Notes: generated by a model not told the origin, from the sequence alone. DNA of 7,076 bases from CALJEL01 sp041082235 (GCA_041082235.1 JBDOIG010000259.1:1-7076), one strand, 5' to 3'. Positions 1 through 6,693 are shown, counted from the first letter of the stretch. Made by a program: numbers and translations.

Positions 1-699
1 GAGGAGATAGGAGGGTTACCTCTTGACAGACTGGGTGCAACAGGTTTTGGCCTTTCAATTGCAGGAGAGGTTGCCTGCAGTTATGCAGGGATAGCTCTTA
101 AAGGCTCAAGGATTGCGATTCAGGGCTTTGGAAGTGTGGGTAGGGCTACAGCAAGATTCTTTTCTGACATGGGTGCAAAGGTAGTTGCTGTTGCTGATTC
201 AAAGGGAACAATCTATACTCCTCATGGACTTGATATTGAGAGACTTTTAAGGATTAAAGATGAGACTGGCTCTGTGATAAACTATCCTGATGGTGAGAGG
301 CTTTCACCAGAGGATATATTCACTATTGACTGTGAGCTCCTTATCCCTGCTGCTACTCCAGATGTCATAGATGAAAAGAATGTAAGCTCAATAAAGGCAA
401 AGATAGTCCTTGAGGGTGCAAATATACCTGTCAGTGAGAAGGCAGAGGAGATCCTTTATAAAAATGGAATCATAGTAGTTCCTGATTTTATTGCCAATGC
501 TGGTGGAGTTATCATGGCTGCTATGGAATATGTAAGAAGAACAGCTCAGGGAGCATTCAGGGCAATTGAGGATAAGATAAGAAAGAATGTAGATATGATC
601 CTTAAGAGGTCTCGTGAGCAAGGAATATCTCCAAGAAGGGCAGGAGAGGCAATGGCTAAAGAAAGGGTCTTGAAGGCTATGAGTTATAGAAAGGACTGA
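1..699 (+). CDS. gdhA: Glu/Leu/Phe/Val-family amino acid dehydrogenase, C-terminal part (5' end outside window)
   Basis: The frame is open from base 1, so the 232 visible codons are the C-terminal part of a protein normally about 410-450 residues long. The missing part is the N-terminal substrate-binding domain with the catalytic lysine. The family reversibly deaminates an amino acid (usually glutamate) to its 2-oxoacid using NAD(P)+ in the cytoplasm. The visible start holds the family's ATG-x-G segment (GATGFG, visible residues 13-18). A Rossmann nucleotide-binding loop (QGFGSVG) follows, then the end of the second beta strand with ADSKG. Later come the helix-capping segment LEGANIPVS and the strongly conserved VVPDFIANAGGVI motif, diagnostic of the family. 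It ends in TGA 19 bases from the convergent rmlD stop. The internal ATG at 136 lies inside the Rossmann domain and is not the true start. Glutamate versus leucine specificity cannot be decided without the N-terminal half, so the symbol is provisional. Confidence 0.9.
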   Translation, partial: EEIGGLPLDRLGATGFGLSIAGEVACSYAGIALKGSRIAIQGFGSVGRATARFFSDMGAKVVAVADSKGTIYTPHGLDIERLLRIKDETGSVINYPDGERLSPEDIFTIDCELLIPAATPDVIDEKNVSSIKAKIVLEGANIPVSEKAEEILYKNGIIVVPDFIANAGGVIMAAMEYVRRTAQGAFRAIEDKIRKNVDMILKRSREQGISPRRAGEAMAKERVLKAMSYRKD

Positions 700-718
700 G
701 ATACTGTTTTAATAAAAC

Positions 719-1552
719 TTAAAGCCTTTTTAATCTTTCAAGTGTTGCCTTCTGCCATGTTGGTATTGAGACCTCAAGGAGTCTTGATATCCTCTCGTTA
801 CTCATTGCAGAAAAATTCGGTCTTTTTGCTGGCAGGTTAAATATTGCAGATGATACAGGTTCAATCTCTTTTTTTATCCCGAGGGCATTCAGGATAAAGA
901 CTGCCCATTCATATCTTGAGGCATATCCACTGTTTGTAAGATGATAAAGGCCTGTTAGTTTTTCTTTTAATGCCTTAAGTGTTATCTCAACAACGGTCTT
1001 TGTGGAGGTGGGACATGATATTTCATCAGAGGCGATCTGAAGGAGTTTCTTTTCTTTAGCCCATGTAAGAAGTTTATATATAAAATTCTGTCTTCCCTCA
1101 CCAAAGACCCAGCTTACCCTGAATATGAGATAATTTAGGAGTTCCTCTTTTATGGACAATTCACCCATGTATTTACTCTTACCATACAGACTCAATGGAT
1201 TTGGCTTATCATCTTCTGTATAGGGGACCACCTTCGTACCATCAAAGACATAATCTGTGCTGAAATGCACAAGCATGGCTCCGATCTTTTTTGCTCCATA
1301 GGCAAGATTCCTTACTCCTATGGTATTTGTCCGGATGGCCTCATAATATTTTGACTCCGAAAGGTCAACATAATTGTAGGCAGCACAGTTTATTATTATC
1401 TGCGGTTTTAATGTATAAAGACATTCAAGGACAGGCTCAAGAGAACCTATGTCAAGTTCAGAGTGAGAAAGACCAATAGCCTCACTGCCTAATCTTTTAA
1501 GAAATTCAGTGGCAAGCTGCCCATTCTTTCCAGTTATGAGATATCTGACCAT
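719..1552 (-). CDS. rmlD: dTDP-4-dehydrorhamnose reductase (RmlD)
   Basis: A 277-residue cytoplasmic short-chain dehydrogenase/reductase, of normal RmlD length (about 280-300). It catalyses the last step of dTDP-L-rhamnose synthesis, NAD(P)H-dependent reduction of dTDP-4-dehydro-L-rhamnose. Seen in the sequence: the N-terminal nucleotide-binding loop TGKNGQLA (residues 7-14); NCAAYN (55-60); the STDYVFDG motif (98-105), which carries the catalytic Thr99; the SDR pair Tyr123 and Lys127 in YGKSK; and RVSWVFG (145-151), a close match to the family RTSWVYG. The C-terminal part contains GLYHLTNSG, matching the RmlD sugar-binding region. The ATG at 1552 puts the Rossmann strand right at the N-terminus, as expected. 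Its ribosome binding site is weak (AATAGG just before ATG) and abuts a hairpin at 1559-1583. It lies downstream of rmlB on the same strand, 193 bases away, and converges on gdhA. Confidence 0.93.
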   Translation of the reverse strand: MVRYLITGKNGQLATEFLKRLGSEAIGLSHSELDIGSLEPVLECLYTLKPQIIINCAAYNYVDLSESKYYEAIRTNTIGVRNLAYGAKKIGAMLVHFSTDYVFDGTKVVPYTEDDKPNPLSLYGKSKYMGELSIKEELLNYLIFRVSWVFGEGRQNFIYKLLTWAKEKKLLQIASDEISCPTSTKTVVEITLKALKEKLTGLYHLTNSGYASRYEWAVFILNALGIKKEIEPVSSAIFNLPAKRPNFSAMSNERISRLLEVSIPTWQKATLERLKRL

Positions 1553-1558
1553 AACCTA

Positions 1559-1583
1559 TTTCACTAAATAGTTTTTGGTGAAA
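1559..1583 (-). promoter_or_regulatory. Hairpin immediately upstream of rmlD
   Basis: TTTCACTAAA and TTTGGTGAAA form a 10-base-pair stem (one G-U pair) around a 5-base loop. The stem ends 6 bases before the rmlD ATG, so it borders or partly covers the weak ribosome binding site. The structure is visible in the sequence; a role in rmlD translation is inference. It is not followed by a T run on either strand, so it does not read as a terminator. Confidence 0.35.
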
Positions 1584-1596
1584 AAGTTCTCAGGGG

Positions 1597-1618
1597 GGCA
1601 GGAGATTTGCTCCCTGCC
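1597..1618. repeat. Small GC-rich inverted repeat between rmlB and rmlD
   Basis: GGCAGG (1597-1602) and CCTGCC (1613-1618) form a 6-base-pair GC-rich stem with a 10-base loop, embedded in a run of six G. On the leftward strand it is followed about 11 bases later by five T (1581-1585), which is too far for a standard intrinsic terminator. It could still weaken read-through from rmlB into rmlD. The rest of the 1553-1745 gap holds no gene that I can support. Confidence 0.3.
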
Positions 1619-1745
1619 AGGACCCGTGAATTTTGCCTCAAATCCAGCCCCTCCCATCCTTTACTCTAAATAAAATACTTTTTTACCAGACACTAAATAA
1701 TGCACCATTTCGGCAGAACGGCAGAAGAATTATCGCACTGCCACA

Positions 1746-2738
1746 CTATCTTTTATATACCCTTGCCCAGTATTCTCTGAGCGTTTTTATTTTATCTTCA
1801 AGCCATTTTATATTGGTAATATACCATTTTACTGTCCTTTCTATGCCTTCATTAAACCCTGTTTTTGGTGACCAGCCTATCTCCTTTTTAATCTTTTCTG
1901 TGTTCATAGAATATCTGAAATCATGGCCTTGTCTGTCCTTTACGAATTCAATCAGGTCTTCTGATTTATTAATAATCTTCAGGATTTCCCTCACAACATC
2001 TATATTTCTTTTCTCCTCATTACTTCCGATATTGTATATCTCCCCTGGTTTACCTTTATCTGCAATCATGAGTATTGCCTCTGCACAGTCTGCAACATAG
2101 AGCCATTCCCTTACATTTCTGCCATCTCCATAGACAGGAATCCCTTCATTATTCAGTGCCTTTGCTATAACAACAGGAATGAGTTTTTCAGGATACTGCC
2201 AGGGTCCATAATTATTTGAAGGTCTCACTGTTATCACAGGAAGGCCATAGGTCCTCCAGTAAGCCCTTCCAAGCATGTCCTGAGAAGCCTTGCTCACTGA
2301 GTAGGGTGAATTTGGTCTGAGAGGGCTTTCCTCTGTAAAATATCCTTCCTCACCGAGTTCACCATAGACCTCATCAGTTGAGACATTAATAAATCTTTTT
2401 ACATTGAACTCCTTTGAAAGCTCAAGGAGATTGAATGTGCCCATCACATTTGTATTAAGAAATGCCTGAGGATTAATAATACTTCTGTCCACATGACTTT
2501 CTGCTGCAAGGTGAATAACCATTTCAGGTGTTTCTTTTTTAAAGACATTATTGAGGGCATCTCTGTCAGAGATGTCTACTCGATAAAATATAATTTTTTC
2601 TTTTACCTCTTTAATCCTTTCAAGGTCGCCTGCATATGAGAGGTTATCCACCACAGTTACAGATAATCCACCCTTAACAGCCTTTCTAACCACCTCACTT
2701 CCTATGAATCCTGCACCACCTGTTATGAGTAGCTTCAT
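1746..2738 (-). CDS. rmlB: dTDP-glucose 4,6-dehydratase (RmlB)
   Basis: A 330-residue extended short-chain dehydrogenase/reductase, close to the usual RmlB length (about 330-360). Using bound NAD+, it converts dTDP-D-glucose to dTDP-4-dehydro-6-deoxy-D-glucose, the second step of the dTDP-L-rhamnose pathway. Seen in order: the NAD-binding loop TGGAGFIGS (6-14); DNLSYAG (31-37); the LAAESHVDRS segment (77-86), strongly typical of RmlB; the catalytic Thr-Asp-Glu at 121-123 in STDEVYG; Tyr146 and Lys150 in YSVSK; RPSNNYGPWQYPEKLIP (172-188); and GDGRNVREWLYVAD (204-217). The TDE triad separates it from UDP-galactose epimerases. The ATG at 2738 is preceded by a good AGGAAAGGGG ribosome binding site, and the Rossmann loop follows at once. 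It probably starts a leftward unit with rmlD. The partners rmlA and rmlC are not in the window, so they must lie elsewhere if the pathway is complete. Confidence 0.95.
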   Translation of the reverse strand: MKLLITGGAGFIGSEVVRKAVKGGLSVTVVDNLSYAGDLERIKEVKEKIIFYRVDISDRDALNNVFKKETPEMVIHLAAESHVDRSIINPQAFLNTNVMGTFNLLELSKEFNVKRFINVSTDEVYGELGEEGYFTEESPLRPNSPYSVSKASQDMLGRAYWRTYGLPVITVRPSNNYGPWQYPEKLIPVVIAKALNNEGIPVYGDGRNVREWLYVADCAEAILMIADKGKPGEIYNIGSNEEKRNIDVVREILKIINKSEDLIEFVKDRQGHDFRYSMNTEKIKKEIGWSPKTGFNEGIERTVKWYITNIKWLEDKIKTLREYWARVYKR

Positions 2739-2790
2739 ACAACCCCTTTCCTGAAATAGTAATTTTATTAGTGTCCTATTTTACTATTAG

Positions 2791-2956
2791 AAAACTGGCA
2801 GTCTGCCTCAAAGTCTTTATAATGCGACAAATTTTTATTTATCATGTAGCAAAAAGTCTTCACCTAAAAGGTGAAGTTAGTTATGTATACTAAGCTGATT
2901 GATAATATTACATTAATGTGTCGCAGGTAAAGCCTTTTCGGCAGCCTGCCAGTTTT
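2791..2956. repeat. 166-base long imperfect inverted-repeat element (MITE-like) between rmlB and rnfC
   Basis: The left arm (2791-2829) and the reverse complement of the right arm (2919-2956) match over about 38 bases with roughly 80% identity. Both begin AAAACTGGCAG, continue with CTGCC, AAG, CTTTA and end in TGCGACA, with scattered mismatches and one single-base length difference. The middle contains a perfect hairpin near the centre (2858-2876), so the whole stretch can fold into one long interrupted stem. It has no coding capacity. The size, terminal inverted repeats and intergenic position resemble a miniature inverted-repeat element, but I see no clear target-site duplication next to the ends, so mobility is not shown. 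The element fills most of the first half of the 382-base gap at 2739-3120. Confidence 0.65.
2858..2876 (-). terminator. Perfect hairpin in the inverted-repeat element, terminator-like on the minus strand
   Basis: CTTCACCT and AGGTGAAG form a perfect 8-base-pair stem around a 3-base AAA loop. Read leftward, it is followed after two bases by five T (complement of 2851-2855), which looks like a modest intrinsic terminator. It could stop leftward transcripts arriving from the Rnf side before rmlB. Read rightward there is no T run. It may instead be only the apex of the larger inverted repeat, so the terminator role is tentative. Confidence 0.35.
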
Positions 2957-3013
2957 ATTGATGGCTTATTATGAATTTTCAATGGCAAATCAGGGATTAT
3001 TATAAACCAGTCA

Positions 3014-3044
3014 GGTAATTAAAATTTTTAATATATCTATTACC
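3014..3044. promoter_or_regulatory. AT-rich dyad just upstream of the rnf promoter
   Basis: GGTAAT (3014-3019) and ATTACC (3039-3044) are exact inverted half-sites separated by 19 bases. Between them lies an almost pure A/T stretch with its own dyad (ATTAAAA-T-TTTTAAT, 3018-3032). The right half-site ends 9 bases before the TTGACA box. The position fits a regulator binding site or an UP-element-like AT tract. That function is inferred from position and symmetry only. Confidence 0.3.
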
Positions 3045-3053
3045 TTCTTTCCC

Positions 3054-3083
3054 TTGACAGAAAAGACCTATTAGTGCTATTAC
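3054..3083 (+). promoter_or_regulatory. Sigma70-type promoter for the rnf operon
   Basis: A perfect -35 box TTGACA (3054-3059) is followed after 18 bases by TATTAC (3078-3083), which matches four of six -10 consensus positions. It is preceded by TG one base upstream (3075-3076), an extended -10. Transcription would start near 3090, giving a leader of about 30 bases. The leader contains the strong ribosome binding site AAGGAGGAT (3106-3114), 8 bases before the rnfC ATG. This is the best promoter match noticed in the window. Confidence 0.6.
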
Positions 3084-3120
3084 TTATAGGCTCTTTTTAT
3101 AAATTAAGGAGGATGTAAAG

Positions 3121-4428
3121 ATGGCTCTTGCAACCTTTAAGGGCGGGACACATCCACCCGAGAAAAAGGAACTTTCAAAGAACTCACCTATAGAGGTTCT
3201 ATCAGAACCCGAAAAGGTTATTATCCCTCTCAGCCAGCATACAGGTGCTCCATGTAAACCTGCTGTGAATGTGGGAGATGTTGTGAAGAAAGGTCAGCTC
3301 ATAGGGACACCTGAGGGTTTTGTATCAGCAGCTGTACATTCCTCAGTCTCAGGGAAGGTAATAGCAATAGAAAATATCCAGCTTCCCACTGGAAGGTTCT
3401 CCCAGGCAATTGTCATAGAGAATGATAAACAGAATGAATGGACAGCTCTTAAGGATAACCCTGATTACATGAATCTATCTCCTGATGAGCTCAAGAATAA
3501 GATAAAAGAGGCTGGTATAGTGGGGCTTGGAGGCGCAGCCTTCCCAACCCATGTGAAGCTCTCACCTCCAAAGGAAAAACCCATAGATATAGTTATCCTT
3601 AATGGTGCGGAGTGCGAGCCCTATCTTACCGCAGATTACAGACTCATGATAGAGAAGACCTCTGAGGTCGTGGAGGGCCTGAAGATTCTTATGAAGATCC
3701 TCGGAGTCAAGAGAGGAATAATAGGCATTGAGGATAACAAACCCGATGCGATAGCTAAGATGAAGGAGGCAGTAAGGGGGATTGAAGGGATTGAGGTCTG
3801 GGCACTCAAGGTGAAGTATCCACAGGGTGCTGAAAAGATGCTCATAAAGGCAACGACTGGCCGTGAGGTTCCTCCAAGAGGTCTTCCAATGGATGTGGGT
3901 GTTGTGGTCCAGAACATAGGAACTGCCTTTGCAATTTATGAGGCTGTAAGATATGGCAAGCCTTTAATAGAAAGGGTTGTTACAGTAACAGGTGAGGGTA
4001 TAAAAAATCCAAAGAATCTTATGGTAAAGATTGGTACACCTGTAATGCATTTAATAGAGTTCTGCGGTGGTTTTAATAATAATGTTTCAAAGATAGTGGC
4101 AGGTGGCCCGATGATGGGATTTGCCCTTCCAGGGTTAAATGCACCTGTGACAAAGGGAACCTCTGGTATACTTGTAATGAGTGATTCAGAGGTAATTCAT
4201 ACTGAGGACTTCAAGCCCTGTATAAGATGTGGAAGGTGTGTTGATGCCTGTCCAATGGGTCTTATGCCAAGCATGCTCAGCGTCCTTGGAGAGAAGGGCT
4301 TTTATGAGGAGATGAAGGAGTACAATCTCTTTGATTGTTTTGAGTGCGGAACCTGTGCCTTTGTATGTCCTTCAAAGAGGCCAATTGTTCAGCTTGTAAG
4401 ACTTGGAAAATCTCTGGTTAAACCGTGA
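3121..4428 (+). CDS. rnfC: Rnf electron transport complex subunit RnfC
   Basis: A 435-residue, membrane-associated cytoplasmic subunit that exchanges electrons with NAD(H) in the ferredoxin:NAD+ oxidoreductase complex. The length fits the short RnfC type of anaerobes, without the long repetitive C-terminal tail of gammaproteobacteria. Seen in order: the N-terminal GGTHPPEKKEL start and a barrel-sandwich domain ending in SSVSGKVIAIE; the flavin/nucleotide-binding loop GLGGAAFPTHVKL (135-147); NGAECEPY (161-168); and PQGAEKMLIKATTGREVP. Two [4Fe-4S] motifs of the CxxCxxCxxxCP type follow, with Cys367, 370, 373, 377 and Cys406, 409, 412, 416. All eight cluster cysteines are present. Having these clusters, it is RnfC rather than its NqrA relative. 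The ATG at 3121 has a strong AAGGAGG site and is the first gene of the operon; rnfD starts 8 bases after its stop. Confidence 0.97.
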   Translation: MALATFKGGTHPPEKKELSKNSPIEVLSEPEKVIIPLSQHTGAPCKPAVNVGDVVKKGQLIGTPEGFVSAAVHSSVSGKVIAIENIQLPTGRFSQAIVIENDKQNEWTALKDNPDYMNLSPDELKNKIKEAGIVGLGGAAFPTHVKLSPPKEKPIDIVILNGAECEPYLTADYRLMIEKTSEVVEGLKILMKILGVKRGIIGIEDNKPDAIAKMKEAVRGIEGIEVWALKVKYPQGAEKMLIKATTGREVPPRGLPMDVGVVVQNIGTAFAIYEAVRYGKPLIERVVTVTGEGIKNPKNLMVKIGTPVMHLIEFCGGFNNNVSKIVAGGPMMGFALPGLNAPVTKGTSGILVMSDSEVIHTEDFKPCIRCGRCVDACPMGLMPSMLSVLGEKGFYEEMKEYNLFDCFECGTCAFVCPSKRPIVQLVRLGKSLVKP

Positions 4429-4435
4429 GGTGAGC

Positions 4436-5434
4436 ATGGAAGCCATAAAAGAAAAATTAATAGTATCTGTAAGTCCACATGTAAGGAGTGAAGAGTCTGT
4501 CTCAAGGATAATGTGGACAGTGAACCTTGCACTCCTTCCAGCAACAGTGATGGCGGTATATTTCTTTGGATTGAGGGCAGTTTATGTCCTTGGCCTTTCA
4601 ATAGTGAGTGCAGTATTTTTTGAGTGGGCCTTTGAAAAATTTACTAAAAGACCTGTGACCATCTCTGATGGAAGTGCCTTTCTCACAGGACTCCTTTTAG
4701 GGATGAATCTTCCATCAGGTGTTCCTTTTTATCTTCCGGTTATTGGCTCCTTTGTTGCCATAGTTATAACAAAACATCTCTTTGGAGGACTCGGATACAA
4801 TATCTTTAATCCTGCACTTATTGGAAGGGCCTTTTTGCTTCTTACATGGCCGAGGATAATGACCACATGGCTTGAACCCACTGGATTTACAGTTGATGCA
4901 AAGACAACAGCAACCCCGCTCATGATCCTTAAGGAAGAGGGTATCAGCAGGCTCCTTGAGGTCTTTGGTGACAAGGCAAATCTTTATATAGCTCTCCTCA
5001 CAGGCCAGAGGGCAGGCTCCCTAGGTGAGACCTCTGTAATTGCCATACTGATTGGTGGAGCATTCCTCCTCTGGAGGGGTTATATAACATGGCATATCCC
5101 TTTGAGTTTTCTCGGAACCGCTGCAGTCCTGGCCTGGATTTTTGGAGGCAAGGGTGCCATCTTTACAGGTGATCCTCTTATTCACTTAATGAGTGGTGGC
5201 ATAATGCTTGGAGCATTCTTTATGGCTACTGACTATGTCACATCTCCAATGGTCAGGACAGCCCAGATTATCTTTGGTATAGGCTGTGGTTTTCTTACAA
5301 TGCTCATAAGATTAAAGGGAGGTTATCCAGAGGGTGTTATGTTTGCCATTCTTATAATGAATTGTTTTGCACCACTCCTTGACAGGGCATTCAAGACAAG
5401 GGTCTTTGGTGCAAGAAAGGGGCAGAAGAAATGA
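4436..5434 (+). CDS. rnfD: Rnf electron transport complex subunit RnfD
   Basis: A 332-residue integral membrane subunit that carries covalently bound FMN and forms part of the ion-transporting core. The sequence shows several hydrophobic helices and the family segments SDGSAFLTGLLLGMNLP (about 77-93), GGLGYNIFNPALIGRAF (about 117-133) and, near the end, GDPLIHLMSGGIMLGAFFMATDYVTSP. The flavinylation site is DAKTTATPL, with Thr160 as the predicted FMN-bearing residue (family form S/T-G/S/T-A-T-P-L). I chose the ATG at 4436: it follows the rnfC stop by 7 bases, has a GAGGTGA ribosome binding site overlapping the end of rnfC, and gives the usual N-terminus with SPHVRS close to the start. An in-frame ATG at 4403 would add 11 residues encoded inside rnfC and has no good ribosome binding site. 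Its stop overlaps the rnfG start as ATGA, implying coupled translation. Confidence 0.96.
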   Translation: MEAIKEKLIVSVSPHVRSEESVSRIMWTVNLALLPATVMAVYFFGLRAVYVLGLSIVSAVFFEWAFEKFTKRPVTISDGSAFLTGLLLGMNLPSGVPFYLPVIGSFVAIVITKHLFGGLGYNIFNPALIGRAFLLLTWPRIMTTWLEPTGFTVDAKTTATPLMILKEEGISRLLEVFGDKANLYIALLTGQRAGSLGETSVIAILIGGAFLLWRGYITWHIPLSFLGTAAVLAWIFGGKGAIFTGDPLIHLMSGGIMLGAFFMATDYVTSPMVRTAQIIFGIGCGFLTMLIRLKGGYPEGVMFAILIMNCFAPLLDRAFKTRVFGARKGQKK

Positions 5435-6015
5435 CTCCAAAGGATATTATTAAGATCACAATTAATCTTGTTGTTATCTATATAATAGGTGCCAGTATAC
5501 TTGCTGCAGTATATGCAAAGACCTCTCCTGTGATATACCAGAAGAATGAGCAGGAAAAGCAGGATGCCCTCAAAAAGATGGCGCCTGAGGCAGAGGCAAT
5601 TGAGAAGCTCGGTGACTGGTTTCCCCATGAAAAACATGCTGAATACTATGCTATAAAGAAGGCAGGTGAAACTGCTGGATATATTATCCAGACCTTTGGA
5701 AAGGGTTATTCAAGCTATATAAATATACTTGTGGCAACTGATAAGGACTTGAGGATTGAAAAGATAGATATACTCTCCCATGCAGAGACACCTGGACTCG
5801 GTGACGAGATAGAGAAGGAGTCTTTCAAAAATCAGTTCAAGGGCAAAGACCCTGAACATGTAAAACTTGTAAAGACAGAGACAACCGAATATATACAGGC
5901 GATCACAGGTGTTACCATATCCAGCAGGGCTGTTACAGAGGATGGAGTGAAAAAGGCGCTGGAATTTTTAAAGGATGCCTTATCAGGTAATACAGAAGGA
6001 GGTAAGCATGAGTGA
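5431..6015 (+). CDS. rnfG: Rnf electron transport complex subunit RnfG (FMN-binding)
   Basis: A 194-residue subunit with one N-terminal membrane helix (about residues 5-29) that anchors a soluble FMN-binding domain on the outer face of the membrane. It passes electrons via covalent FMN, together with RnfD. Seen: GYIIQTFGKGYSSYINILVATD, matching the FMN-binding domain core; the SHAETPGLGDEI motif, highly typical of RnfG/NqrC; and the flavinylation site TGVTISS, with Thr162 as the predicted FMN attachment. The usual form is SGATxSS, so Gly-Val-Thr is a mild variation that keeps the threonine. The start ATG overlaps the rnfD stop by four bases (ATGA), and the gene end overlaps the rnfE start by eight bases. 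The tight packing shows it is translated as part of the operon. Length is normal for the family (about 180-220). Confidence 0.95.
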   Translation: MTPKDIIKITINLVVIYIIGASILAAVYAKTSPVIYQKNEQEKQDALKKMAPEAEAIEKLGDWFPHEKHAEYYAIKKAGETAGYIIQTFGKGYSSYINILVATDKDLRIEKIDILSHAETPGLGDEIEKESFKNQFKGKDPEHVKLVKTETTEYIQAITGVTISSRAVTEDGVKKALEFLKDALSGNTEGGKHE

Positions 6016-6655
6016 AGAGGTGATAAAACTTCCTCAGGAAAAGATTCGCTATAGAGACCTTATTATAAACGGGATAGTCTCTGAAAACACTATATTCAAG
6101 CTCGCAATAAGCCTCTGTCCTGCCATTGCTGTTACAAATAGCCTGAGGAATGGTTTTCTGATGGGTATAGCAGTCCTTTTTGTCCAGACAATGGTGAATA
6201 TCACTGTTGCTGCCTTCAGGAGATTCATCCATCCAAGGATAAGGCTTCCGATATTTATGCTCATAATCTCTGGGTGGGTATCTGTTACGGACATGACAAT
6301 GGCAGCCTTTGCAAGAGAGGCCTATAAACAGATGGGTCTATATATACAGCTTATAGTTGCCTTTGCATCAATACTTGCAAGGGCAGAGATGTTTGCAAGT
6401 AAGAACAGGATAGCTCCGTCTATGTTTGATGGAATAGGTATGGGTCTTGGCTTTCTCTTTGCCCTTACTGTAATAAGCTTCTTCAGGGAACTTCTTGGAA
6501 GGGGTTCATTGTGGGGCATGCAGATAGTAAATACAAAGCCCCTGCTTATCATGATACTGCCTGCTGGCGGTTTTCTTGCGGTTGGGATACTTATGGCATT
6601 CTTTAACTGGATTGATGCAAGATACCTTAAAAAGGCAGCCTCAGGCCATCATTAA
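6008..6655 (+). CDS. rnfE: Rnf electron transport complex subunit RnfE, lacking the second conserved cluster cysteine
   Basis: A 215-residue polytopic inner-membrane subunit, of usual length, that pairs with RnfA. In known Rnf/NQR structures the two proteins hold one [2Fe-2S] cluster midway through the membrane, each giving two cysteines. Family landmarks seen are SENTIFKLAISLCPAIAVT (25-43) with Cys37, the segment RRFIHPRIRLPIFMLII (71-87), RAEMFASKN (125-133), DGIGMGLGFL (141-150) and FRELLGRGSL (159-168). Oddly, the second ligand motif, normally LIVTNCIxxGRAE, here reads LIVAFASILARAE, putting Ala120 at the cysteine position. Cys37 is the only cysteine in the protein. The ATG at 6008 is preferred because it follows a strong AAGGAGG site and gives a normal N-terminus; an ATG at 5975 would add 11 residues from within rnfG. 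It overlaps the end of rnfG by 8 bases. The frame is intact and the rest of the family pattern is kept. Confidence 0.94.
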   Translation: MSEEVIKLPQEKIRYRDLIINGIVSENTIFKLAISLCPAIAVTNSLRNGFLMGIAVLFVQTMVNITVAAFRRFIHPRIRLPIFMLIISGWVSVTDMTMAAFAREAYKQMGLYIQLIVAFASILARAEMFASKNRIAPSMFDGIGMGLGFLFALTVISFFRELLGRGSLWGMQIVNTKPLLIMILPAGGFLAVGILMAFFNWIDARYLKKAASGHH

Positions 6656-6671
6656 GGAGCGAAGCTCTTTT
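6654..6671 (+). terminator. Weak terminator- or attenuator-like hairpin at the end of rnfE
   Basis: AAGGAGC, a GAA loop and GCTCTTT form a 7-base-pair stem (one G-U pair) that begins in the rnfE stop codon and ends in a short T run. Only three G-C pairs lie in the core, so it would terminate poorly. It may lower transcription into rnfA or act as a processing barrier. Next to it is an A/T-only stretch with a perfect 14-base palindrome (6682-6695). Function is inference. Confidence 0.35.
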
Positions 6672-6693
6672 AAAAATTTAAAATAAAATTTTA

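Noticed and set aside
1..60. GATGFG in the dehydrogenase (Phe where many family members have Arg or Tyr) as a functional defect
   Set aside because: The conserved Thr-Gly and later Gly are kept and this position varies within the family, so it is ordinary divergence.
700..718. GTTTT/AAAAC dyad (706-718) as a terminator between gdhA and rmlD
   Set aside because: The stem is only five base pairs, four of them A-T, with a 3-base loop and no T run; too weak to call.
1633..2100. 155-residue rightward open frame
   Set aside because: It is antisense to the 3' end of rmlB, has no ribosome binding site or recognisable domain, and its composition reflects the complementary strand.
2739..2790. Promoter for rmlB on the minus strand
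   Set aside because: A/T-rich words resembling a -10 box (such as TAAAAT) are present but no -35 match at 16-18 base spacing was convincing.
4403..4435. Upstream in-frame ATG as the rnfD start
   Set aside because: It lies inside rnfC, has no good ribosome binding site, and adds 11 residues not typical of RnfD; the ATG at 4436 has GAGGTGA just upstream.
5975..6007. Upstream in-frame ATG as the rnfE start
   Set aside because: It lies deep inside rnfG without a ribosome binding site; the ATG at 6008 follows AAGGAGG and gives a normal N-terminus.
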